Assembly (NCBI GenBank): GCA_964609625.1
Contig: CAZSRS010000072.1
Location: forward strand, 1 to 12,003
Origin: G963674665 sp964609625
GTDB taxonomy: Bacteria > Desulfobacterota > Desulfovibrionia > Desulfovibrionales > Desulfovibrionaceae
Length of the DNA: 12,003 nt
Direction: 5' to 3'
Shown: positions 1 through 6,349 of the stretch, piece after piece
How the letters are laid out: each line of letters begins with the position of its first letter
How positions within the stretch are numbered: position 1 is the first letter of the stretch
Made by a program: the position numbers and the translations under genes
The notes under the pieces: model-generated
Database searches by the model: none
What the model was told of the DNA's origin: nothing
The model's input: the letters and a program-made list of their open reading frames with translations, nothing else

Positions 1-42
1 AGCCTGACCTTGCTTGGATTCATCCGTAGGATCTGAACCCCT

Positions 43-879
43 GTGATCGGTTACACTGATTTAATATCGCGGCTATTTCATATTGCTGGGACTGGCATAA
101 TCCTCGACTTCTTCGCTGGCTCCGGTACCACGGCCCACGCCGTGATCAACCTCAACCGCGAGGACGGCGGCTCCCGCAAATACATCCTCGTGGAAGTGGG
201 CGAGTACTTCGACACCGTGCTCAAGCCCCGAATCCAGAAGGTCGTCTATTCCGACTCCTGGCGCGACGGCAAGCCGGTCTCGCGCCAGGGCTCCAGCCAC
301 ATGTTCAAGTACATGCGCCTGGAATCCTACGAGGACGCGCTGAACAACCTGCGGCTCGCGCGCTCGCAAAAGCAGCAGGACCTGCTGGACCTGGCCCGCC
401 CCCAGTTCAGGGAAGACTACATGCTGGGGTACATGCTGGACGTGGAGAGCGAGGGCAGCGCGTCCCTGCTGCACATCGACGCCTTCCAGGACCCCTTTGG
501 CTACCGGATGCGCATCGCGTCTGGGAGTGCCGGCGAGACCCGCGACGTGCGCGTGGACCTGGTGGAGACCTTCAACTACCTCATCGGCCTCACGGTGCGA
601 ACCATGGACTTCATCCGTGGCTTCCAGGTGGTCACGGGCACCGCCCCCAAAGGGGAGCGCGTGCTGATCATCTGGCGAAACACCTTTGAGAAGAGCAACG
701 CCGACCTTGACGAATTCTTCCGCCGCCAGGATTACCGCCCCCGCGATGCCGAGTTCGACATCATCTACGTCAACGGCGACAACAACCTGGAGAACCTGCG
801 CCGTGACGACCAGACCTGGAAGGTGCGGCTCATTGAAGAGGATTTCAAACGCTTGATGTTTGACGTGGAGGACGTGTGA
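43..879 (+). CDS. mod: Type III restriction-modification methyltransferase Mod, C-terminal part only
   Basis: This is the C-terminal part of an N6-adenine DNA methyltransferase of type III (Mod), the subunit that recognises and methylates the target site and that Res needs for cleavage. The SAM-binding motif I is clear (ILDFFAGSGTTAHAV, residues 20-34), and the conserved C-terminal region VDLVETFNYLIGL and the ending FDIIYVNGDNNL match Mod proteins. Type III Mod enzymes are beta-class: the catalytic DPPY motif and the target-recognition domain lie before motif I. That part is absent. The frame is closed by a TGA at 34-36, and the other two plus frames also carry stops in the first 46 bases. 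The GTG at 43 is only the first possible start and has no clear ribosome binding site. The product cannot methylate alone, so this is a truncated or rearranged gene. The family call is firm; the state of its 5' end depends on sequence before the window. Confidence 0.82.
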   Translation: MIGYTDLISRLFHIAGTGIILDFFAGSGTTAHAVINLNREDGGSRKYILVEVGEYFDTVLKPRIQKVVYSDSWRDGKPVSRQGSSHMFKYMRLESYEDALNNLRLARSQKQQDLLDLARPQFREDYMLGYMLDVESEGSASLLHIDAFQDPFGYRMRIASGSAGETRDVRVDLVETFNYLIGLTVRTMDFIRGFQVVTGTAPKGERVLIIWRNTFEKSNADLDEFFRRQDYRPRDAEFDIIYVNGDNNLENLRRDDQTWKVRLIEEDFKRLMFDVEDV

Positions 880-1178
880 TGGTGGCCAAGGAACCCAGCA
901 AGAGGACGACTGGTGGTCTGATAGCTGTCGAGGAAGTGCCCGAGAGCCATATCGAAGAATTCCTGCAACGCTTTCTTTGCAATCAACCCTTGAAATCATG
1001 TCGATCAGAAACAATGGCCGAGAAGGCCTTTGCAGCCGGCACAATGAAATACAGAGGCAAGAACAAGCAGGCCATGCTGGACAGACTCGGCCAGGCCATT
1101 GATACGCTCATTGGACAAGGGGTGTTCGAAGAGTATGAGACCAAGACCCAGATGAGAATTCGTTTCAAAAAAAAATGA
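879..1178 (+). CDS. Small uncharacterised protein coupled to mod (99 aa)
   Basis: I do not recognise this family. Its ATG at 879 shares a base with the mod stop codon (TGATG, 877-881), the usual sign of translational coupling, so it probably belongs to the mod operon; a GTG one codon earlier is the alternative start. The protein is small and basic at its end (RIRFKKK). Its C-terminal half (MLDRLGQAIDTLIGQGVFEE, then a beta-like MRIRF) reads like a helix followed by a wing, so a small winged-helix fold is possible but unproven. The stop follows a run of nine A (1167-1175). The frame stays open after this stop as far as the ATG of the downstream fic gene, so the two genes are in phase with a single TGA between them. 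Position suggests a role in the restriction system or as partner of Fic; nothing in the residues proves either. Confidence 0.6.
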   Translation: MVAKEPSKRTTGGLIAVEEVPESHIEEFLQRFLCNQPLKSCRSETMAEKAFAAGTMKYRGKNKQAMLDRLGQAIDTLIGQGVFEEYETKTQMRIRFKKK

Positions 1179-1187
1179 CACAACAAT

Positions 1188-1209
1188 GCTCAATCCCGAT
1201 GCATTGAGC
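1188..1209. repeat. Inverted repeat just before the fic ribosome binding site
   Basis: The arms GCTCAAT (1188-1194) and ATTGAGC (1203-1209) are perfect inverted repeats of 7 bases around an 8-base loop. The right arm ends one base before GGAG (1211-1214), the likely ribosome binding site of fic. It could be an operator, or an RNA hairpin affecting ribosome access. There is no T-run, so it is not an intrinsic terminator. Confidence 0.5.
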
Positions 1210-1220
1210 TGGAGCTTGCC

Positions 1221-2333
1221 ATGCCCCCAGTCCAGTACCACTACGGCGCATTTCCACCGCCTGAGCTGCAGTGGCGACAACTTGTGCCCCTTCTGGGGCC
1301 GGCCAACGCCGCCATTGCAAAGTTCGACGGCCTGCTGCAGGCCATTCCCAACCCGCACGTGCTGCTGACCCCGCTGACTGCCCAGGAAGCCGTCCTGTCC
1401 AGTCGCATTGAGGGCACACAGGCCACCCTGGTGGAGGTTCTGGAGTACGAAGCGGGGGCGCGCAATGTGTCGGAATCCAAACGCGACGATATCCAGGAAA
1501 TCATCAATTACCGGAAGGCCATGTCGAAGGCGCTGGAGCTACTCCAAGAGCTTCCGCTTTGCCTGCGCATTGTCAAGGAAGCGCATCGCGCGCTGCTGGA
1601 TGGCGTGCGCGGCCGCAACAAGATGCCTGGCGAATTTCGCGTCACGCCCAACTGGATCGGCCCCCCTGGCTGTGAGATCGAGGACGCGAAGTTTGTCCCC
1701 ATCTCCGCCGACAAGCTCCCCGAAGGCATGAGCACTTGGGAGCGTTTCATTCATGCCGAGTACGACGACCGGCTCATCCAGCTCGCCTTGCTTCATGCCG
1801 AATTCGAGGCCTTGCACCCCTTTCTTGACGGCAATGGCCGGCTCGGGCGCATGCTTGTGCCCTTGTTTCTCCATGTTGTGGGGCTGCTTCCCCAGCCCGT
1901 GTTCTACCTCAGCGCGTACCTGGAGCGAAACAGGGATATCTACTACGAAAAGCTGCTGGCCGTGTCGCGCGACAACGACTGGACAGGGTGGAGCGAGTTC
2001 TTCCTCAAGGCAGTGATCGAGCAGGCGCAAGAGAACCAGGACAAGGCGCACCAGATTCTCAGGCTCTACCAGGAGACGCAACGCACAGTTGCCGACCTGA
2101 CGCACTCGCAGCACACACTGGCCGCAGTGGACTTCCTGTTCAGGGCTCCCATCTTCAACACATCTGACTTCGTGAAACACTCGGATGTCCCTGAACCGAC
2201 TGCGCGAACAATGCTCAAAACCCTCAAAAACTCCAACGTGCTACGCACTGTTCTCCCTGGGAGCGGCCGCCGCCCGGCAACGTTGGCGTTTTCAGCCCTG
2301 TTGAATGTAGCCGAAGGGTATGAGGCTTTTTGA
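1221..2333 (+). CDS. Fic family protein adenylyltransferase, class II (N-terminal inhibitory helix)
   Basis: A Fic enzyme transfers AMP from ATP to a hydroxyl side chain of a target protein. The catalytic motif is complete, HPFLDGNGRLGR at residues 199-210, with catalytic H199, the metal ligand D203 and the phosphate-binding loop. The autoinhibitory motif S-x-x-x-E-G lies at residues 60-65 (SSRIEG, E64) ahead of the Fic core, which makes this class II. The target-docking flap is around GEFRVTPNWIG (137-147). The N-terminal 100 residues match a Fic_N-type domain, and the last 80 residues look like a winged helix (SDFVKHSDVPEPTARTMLKT), common in this family and suggesting DNA binding. The 370 aa length is usual. 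The ATG at 1221 has GGAG six bases upstream. It lies between mod and res in the same direction, so it may regulate or guard the restriction system; the substrate is unknown. Confidence 0.9.
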   Translation: MPPVQYHYGAFPPPELQWRQLVPLLGPANAAIAKFDGLLQAIPNPHVLLTPLTAQEAVLSSRIEGTQATLVEVLEYEAGARNVSESKRDDIQEIINYRKAMSKALELLQELPLCLRIVKEAHRALLDGVRGRNKMPGEFRVTPNWIGPPGCEIEDAKFVPISADKLPEGMSTWERFIHAEYDDRLIQLALLHAEFEALHPFLDGNGRLGRMLVPLFLHVVGLLPQPVFYLSAYLERNRDIYYEKLLAVSRDNDWTGWSEFFLKAVIEQAQENQDKAHQILRLYQETQRTVADLTHSQHTLAAVDFLFRAPIFNTSDFVKHSDVPEPTARTMLKTLKNSNVLRTVLPGSGRRPATLAFSALLNVAEGYEAF

Positions 2334-2494
2334 TGCAAGCGCACTCGCAACAAACAATTTTGTTTATAGCGAGAGGACATCTTGCTCGAAACAAGAGAGT
2401 TTGCCGCTATTTTGTTCGAATCAATACTGCATCGCACCCGAGCGAGACTCGTGACGAAAACTTTACGATAACACACTGACATTATATTATAATT
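2334..2494. promoter_or_regulatory. AT-rich gap before res, probable promoter region
   Basis: These 161 bases are much richer in A and T than the flanking genes, and no ORF is supported. They end in an AT-only stretch (2481-2495) containing TATAAT at 2488-2493. That is too close to the res ATG at 2495 to be its -10 box in the usual geometry. No Shine-Dalgarno sequence precedes the ATG. I could not place a convincing -35/-10 pair. The base composition and the gap suggest that res has its own promoter instead of being read only from mod. Confidence 0.35.
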
Positions 2495-5400
2495 ATGCCA
2501 AAAGCCCGTAGAAACACCACTCCGCCCATGCGCTTTGACCAACGCCTTGTCCTGAACCAGTGGCTGCTTTCGCTGTTCGGAGAGGAGAGATTTGCCGCTG
2601 TTGCCGCCTGGCTCAAGGATGACGGCCTGCTGGGGTTTGACGCCGAGAACGTCACGCGCTTCCATCACGTGCTGGCCGCGCGGCTGCCCGAGGACTCCCG
2701 GCTCACGTGTGATGACCTCCGCGCCTATGATCAGAACATCGTGCGCCACTGGAAACGGATCACCGAGCCGCGCAACGTCCTGGGGAATGTCCTCTACCCA
2801 AAGTATTTCCAATATCTTGCGCTGCTGTTCACGGAAATCTACCTGGAGCGCTATTTCCGAGCGCCCGAGGCCTTGCTGGATGACCTCAATGCCCATGTCG
2901 AGGCTTTCAACCAAGGCAATGAGGCTCGGGACCAGGTGCGGCCGTACACGCTCGACGGCCTGAACAAACTCGCCTTCTGGATGGCCACGGGCGCGGGCAA
3001 GACCCTGCTCATGCACGTGAACATCCTGCAATTCCTCCACTACCAGCAACACTTGGGCAAGCGACCCGACCTGAACCGCATCATCCTGCTCACCCCCAAC
3101 GAGGGGCTCTCGCTGCAACACCTGGAGGAGTTCCGGCTCTCGCGCCTGGAGGCCGAGCTGTTCGACAAGGACAAGGCCGGCGTCTACAGGGACGGCAGCA
3201 TCGAGATCATCGACATCCACAAACTGCGCGAGGAGGCCAGGGAAAAGACCGTCGCCGTTGATTCCTTCGAAGGCAGGAACTTGGTGCTCGTAGACGAGGG
3301 ACACAGAGGAGCGGGGGGCGTCGAATGGATGGACAAACGCAACCGCCTCTGCGAGCTGGGCTTCTCCTTCGAGTACTCCGCCACCTTTGGCCAGGCCATG
3401 AAGGCAGCCAACAGGGAGGACGTGACGCAGACCTACCTGAAATGCATCCTCTTCGACTACTCCTACAAGTATTTTTACAGCGACGGCTACGGCAAGGACT
3501 TCCGCATCCTCAACCTGCCCGACGACACCGACGAGGAGCACCGGACGCTGTACCTCACGGCCTGCCTGCTGGCCTATTACCAGCAACTCAGGCTCTTTCG
3601 GGACAAGCAGGGGGATTTTGCCCGCTTCCTGCTGCACACTCCTCTCTGGATTTTTGTAGGCGGCAGGGTCACGGCAGTGCGGACCCAAGGGGGGCGGCAC
3701 GTCTCGGATGTCGTTGACATCCTGCTGTTCCTGGCCGACTTCGCCCGTAACCGCGCGGGGGCCACGGAGCGGCTGGAGACGTTGCGCCGAGGAACGCCTG
3801 TCCTGCTCAACGGCAGGGGGCAGAACATCTTCGACAACGCCTTCACCTACATCATCAAAAGCCGCATGGACGCCTCGACGCTGTATGCGGACATCCTGGC
3901 CACGGTGTTCAACGCCGCCCCCGGCGCGACCGGAGGCGGCAGCATCCACGTGGAGCAGCTCAAGGGCGCGGATGGCGAAGTCGCCCTGCGTCTGGGCACC
4001 AGCGAGGAGCCCTTCGGCGTCATCAACGTGGGTGACGCCCCCAAGCTGTGCAAGCTCTGCGAACAGCACGCCGAGTTGGTTGTGGAGGACAGGGACTTCT
4101 CCGGGTCGTTGTTCCAGGAGATCAACGCCCCGGACTCCACCATCCGCATCCTCATCGGCTCCAAGAAGTTCACGGAGGGGTGGAACAGCTGGCGCGTGGC
4201 CACCATGGGACTGATGAACATAGGACGCGGCGAGGGCTCGGAGATCATCCAGCTCTTTGGCAGGGGCGTGCGGCTCAAGGGGCTGGACTTCTGCCTCAAG
4301 CGCAGCCGCGAGCTTGTGGACGTCAAACCTCCGGAGCACATCGAGATTGTCGAGACCCTGAACATCTTCGGCGTGCGCGCGGACTACATGCACCAGTTCA
4401 AGGAGTTCCTCGAAGAGGAGGGCCTGCCCACCAACGAGGACATGGAGACCGTGTTGCTGCCCGTTGTCAAGAATCTGGGCAACCGGCAGCTCAAGGTGCC
4501 GAAACTAAAGGAAGGCGTGGACTTCAAGAAACTCGGCCCCAAGCCCACTCTGGGCGCGCCCACGGAATACCTGAGAAAAAGGCCCGTGGTCCTGGACTGG
4601 TACCCCAAGGTGCAGGCCGAGGTTGCCAGGGGCATCAGGACTCCGGTCGACGTCGCGAAAAAGCAGGAGGGGCGGCTGAAGGAAGAGCACCTGGCCTTTC
4701 TGGATTTCGACGCCCTGTACTTCGACCTCGTGGGCTTCAAGAACGAACGCGCGTGGCACAACCTGAACCTGCCTCGCGAAGCCTTGCATGACCTGCTGGC
4801 CGACAATTCGTGGTACACGCTGTACATTCCCGAGCACGAGCTTGCCTTTGACCGCTTCAGCCGCGTGCGGCGCTGGCAGGAAATCGCCCGCGCCTTGCTG
4901 CTGAAGTATTGCGATCGCTACTACAAGCACATGAAGGATGCGTTCGAGCGCCCGCACCTGGAATACAAGGTACTCACCGAGGATGATCCGAACTTCATTG
5001 AAGAATACCGGGTGACGGTGGAAAAATCCCGCGAAGACATCATCGAGACATTGACCCAGCTGCGCAAGGACATCCTGGCAGACAACCTCAAGGACATGAG
5101 CTTCAACAACTTTCAGTCTCTGATTTTTGAGCGACACCTCTATCAACCGCTTCTCCATTGCACGAGCGACCTGATCAAGGTCTCGTCCGTGCCCCTGAAC
5201 GAAGGGGAGCGGGATTTTGTGTGCGACCTGCGCACGTTCTACACAAGCAACCAGGACTTCTTCGCGGACGGCAAGGAACTGTACCTTCTGCGCAACCAGA
5301 GCAAGGGGCGGGGCATCGGCTTTTTCGAGGCCAACAATTTCTACCCGGACTTCATTCTCTGGCTTCTGCATGCAGACATGCAGCACATTGCCTTCATCGA

Positions 5401-5668
5401 CCCCAAAGGCATCCTGCGGCTGGAGGGGCTGAATGACCCGAAAATCCAGTTCCACAAGACCGTGAAGGAACTGGAGCAGCAGCTTGGCGACCCCAGGGTG
5501 CGGCTTTCCTCATTCATCGTGTCCAACACGCCGCTCGAAAAGGTGAAGTGGTGGGATCAAAGCCAGGGGCGCGCGGCTTTCACATCCCGTAACGTGCTGT
5601 TCCAGAAGGAAGACGACGGGTATGTGCGGATGATTCTGGAGAGGGCCGTTGCGGAACGCGAGCGATGA
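2495..5668 (+). CDS. res: Type III restriction enzyme Res subunit (helicase-nuclease)
   Basis: This is the ATP-dependent DNA translocase and endonuclease of a type III restriction system; with Mod it cuts DNA carrying unmethylated sites. The 1057 residues suit Res. The superfamily 2 helicase motifs come in order: Walker A ATGAGKT (164-170), DEGH box (267-270), SAT (295-297), and motif VI QLFGRGVR (586-593) preceded by GSKKFTEGWNSWR. The nuclease is C-terminal: PD (951-952) followed by DPK (969-971), a PD-(D/E)xK site within NNFYPDFILW and AFIDPKG. All motifs are intact, so the protein looks functional although its Mod partner is truncated here. The ATG at 2495 lacks a Shine-Dalgarno sequence; the next in-frame ATG (2528) lacks one too. 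The following gene on this strand is far away, so res ends the block. A helicase-nuclease of another defence system is less likely given the Mod fragment. Confidence 0.9.
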   Translation: MPKARRNTTPPMRFDQRLVLNQWLLSLFGEERFAAVAAWLKDDGLLGFDAENVTRFHHVLAARLPEDSRLTCDDLRAYDQNIVRHWKRITEPRNVLGNVLYPKYFQYLALLFTEIYLERYFRAPEALLDDLNAHVEAFNQGNEARDQVRPYTLDGLNKLAFWMATGAGKTLLMHVNILQFLHYQQHLGKRPDLNRIILLTPNEGLSLQHLEEFRLSRLEAELFDKDKAGVYRDGSIEIIDIHKLREEAREKTVAVDSFEGRNLVLVDEGHRGAGGVEWMDKRNRLCELGFSFEYSATFGQAMKAANREDVTQTYLKCILFDYSYKYFYSDGYGKDFRILNLPDDTDEEHRTLYLTACLLAYYQQLRLFRDKQGDFARFLLHTPLWIFVGGRVTAVRTQGGRHVSDVVDILLFLADFARNRAGATERLETLRRGTPVLLNGRGQNIFDNAFTYIIKSRMDASTLYADILATVFNAAPGATGGGSIHVEQLKGADGEVALRLGTSEEPFGVINVGDAPKLCKLCEQHAELVVEDRDFSGSLFQEINAPDSTIRILIGSKKFTEGWNSWRVATMGLMNIGRGEGSEIIQLFGRGVRLKGLDFCLKRSRELVDVKPPEHIEIVETLNIFGVRADYMHQFKEFLEEEGLPTNEDMETVLLPVVKNLGNRQLKVPKLKEGVDFKKLGPKPTLGAPTEYLRKRPVVLDWYPKVQAEVARGIRTPVDVAKKQEGRLKEEHLAFLDFDALYFDLVGFKNERAWHNLNLPREALHDLLADNSWYTLYIPEHELAFDRFSRVRRWQEIARALLLKYCDRYYKHMKDAFERPHLEYKVLTEDDPNFIEEYRVTVEKSREDIIETLTQLRKDILADNLKDMSFNNFQSLIFERHLYQPLLHCTSDLIKVSSVPLNEGERDFVCDLRTFYTSNQDFFADGKELYLLRNQSKGRGIGFFEANNFYPDFILWLLHADMQHIAFIDPKGILRLEGLNDPKIQFHKTVKELEQQLGDPRVRLSSFIVSNTPLEKVKWWDQSQGRAAFTSRNVLFQKEDDGYVRMILERAVAERER

Positions 5669-5754
5669 AATGAGCGCCACATGGCCGGCATGGCTGATTC
5701 CGTCATGGCCTTGCAGCAGAACCTGAACAGCTTGTGGATGTAACAAAACGCGTC

Positions 5755-5952
5755 TTAGCTTTCCTCTTCTGGTGGCCGGCCATCCTCTCCACCTTCCTCG
5801 AACAGGTCTTTGACCCGGACCCCCAAGGCTTGGGCGATGGTTTGGAGCGTTGATATCGTACAGGATACGATACGCGCATTGCGGTGGTCCTGGGAAGCCA
5901 AATAATCTGGCCGGACCTATTTGACCATTTCGAGGAGAGTGCGTATATGCAT
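5755..5952 (-). pseudogene. Degraded Xre/Cro-type HTH regulator with internal stop
   Basis: On the minus strand, the frame from ATG at 5952 to TAA at 5755-5757 reads MHIRTLLEMVK, an amber codon (5917-5919), then PDYLASQDHRN and ISTLQTIAQALGVRVKDLFE before an acidic tail ending PPEEES. The last part is the hallmark of small Xre/Cro helix-turn-helix proteins: a final helix of the form TL..IA.ALGV followed by DLFE. The start resembles the M-x-I-x-x-L opening of the same family, but the region between is shorter than a normal five-helix domain. A stop plus missing residues point to a broken gene. Reinitiation downstream could only make a fragment without a full DNA-binding domain. It may once have controlled the nearby restriction genes, a common arrangement, but it points the opposite way. 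The homology call for the C-terminal part is good; the exact 5' limit is uncertain. Confidence 0.6.
5854..5872. repeat. Operator-like inverted repeat inside the Xre remnant
   Basis: TATCGTA (5854-5860) and TACGATA (5866-5872) form a perfect 7-base inverted repeat with a 5-base centre. The size suits a dimeric repressor site. It lies inside the degraded regulator, so chance or coding constraint cannot be excluded. Confidence 0.35.
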
Positions 5953-6023
5953 TACAGAAAGACCTGATACTTCTGAGCCGTCAGTTTGACTCTGGCCAAG
6001 CCTAGAGGTTTCAAGTCTCTTTG

Positions 6024-6097
6024 TTTCTCTGGCCCGAGACCGCGCCAGGGGTCAGGTCTCGGACCTGATGAAGGCTCGGCGCGCCTTCCCAGAGAAA
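6024..6097. repeat. Nested three-level inverted repeat
   Basis: The outer arms TTTCTCTGG (6024-6032) and CCAGAGAAA (6089-6097) pair over 9 bases. The middle arms CGCGCC (6041-6046) and GGCGCG (6078-6083) pair over 6. The inner arms TCAGGTC (6052-6058) and GACCTGA (6062-6068) form a 7-base hairpin with a 3-base loop. All three are perfect and properly nested, a shape unlikely by chance and typical of a folded RNA or of the end of a small mobile element. Confidence 0.6.
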
Positions 6098-6104
6098 AAT
6101 CGCA

Positions 6105-6206
6105 TCAGCAGTCTGACTTCCGGAAAGGCCCTCCGGTTTGCCACCACCCGAGTTTTCGGGGAGGGAGGAATATGAGGGTTCGTTGGTCGCCCCTCCAGAC
6201 TGCTGA
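6105..6206. repeat. Long-range inverted repeat with inner hairpin
   Basis: TCAGCAGTCT (6105-6114) and AGACTGCTGA (6197-6206) are exact 10-base complements about 80 bases apart. Inside, CCCGA (6147-6151) and TCGGG (6156-6160) make a 5-base hairpin with loop GTTT. The element follows directly after the nested repeat at 6024-6097, so the two could belong to one RNA. Confidence 0.5.
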
Positions 6207-6223
6207 ACTGCCGGTGCCTTCCC

Positions 6224-6240
6224 CCGTAATTGCGATACGG
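6224..6240. repeat. Short hairpin CCGTA/TACGG
   Basis: CCGTA (6224-6228) and TACGG (6236-6240) can form a 5-base stem with a 7-base loop. Alone it is weak; it is listed because it continues the row of dyads in this intergenic stretch. Confidence 0.3.
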
Positions 6241-6258
6241 TCAGGTTGGCAACGAGCA

Positions 6259-6299
6259 ACTCCCCTGCAGGTCATACTCCCCTCGGCCTGCAGGGGAGT
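6259..6299 (+). promoter_or_regulatory. Alternative-hairpin leader upstream of the HD hydrolase
   Basis: ACTCCCCTGCAGG (6259-6271) and CCTGCAGGGGAGT (6287-6299) are perfect 13-base complements with a 15-base loop. The loop holds a second copy of ACTCCCCT (6276-6283), which can pair with the same right arm (6292-6299), so two mutually exclusive hairpins are possible. The element ends 39 bases before the AAGGAG of the hydrolase gene (6339-6344). No T-run follows, so a plain terminator is unlikely. It may control translation or transcript stability of the hydrolase; this role is inferred from position. Confidence 0.45.
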
Positions 6300-6349
6300 C
6301 TACCTATCCCCTCCACATCTGCCGATCGAGCGGCAACGAAGGAGCCGAC

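Larger units (their letters stand above)
5953..6349. other. Gene-free stretch rich in inverted repeats
   Basis: About 400 bases separate the Xre remnant from the HD hydrolase. Open frames cross it on both strands, but none shows recognisable protein motifs. An ATG at 6172 has a strong GAGGGAGG just ahead, yet its frame continues into the hydrolase gene out of phase and reads as shadow. What the stretch does hold is a series of inverted repeats at 6024-6097, 6105-6206, 6224-6240 and 6259-6299, which would fold an RNA from either strand into a chain of hairpins. I cannot match it to a known RNA family, group II intron domain V, 6S RNA or riboswitch by eye. Confidence 0.5.

Noticed and set aside
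2066..4393. Very long minus-strand frame opposite res and fic
   Set aside because: It is antisense to a well-supported helicase-nuclease, its translation lacks recognisable motifs and is rich in V, Q, L, E, H and G, as expected for the shadow of GC-rich codons.
4505..5455. Long minus-strand frame opposite the end of res
   Set aside because: Shadow frame over the conserved nuclease region; no motif and no ribosome binding site.
43..5668. BREX, DISARM or type I restriction system
   Set aside because: No PglZ, BrxC, DrmA/B or HsdS-like gene is present; Res and Mod motifs fit type III.
6011..6259. Minus-strand frame of 82 codons in the intergenic repeats
   Set aside because: Low-complexity translation, no family resemblance; the underlying inverted repeats explain the sequence better.
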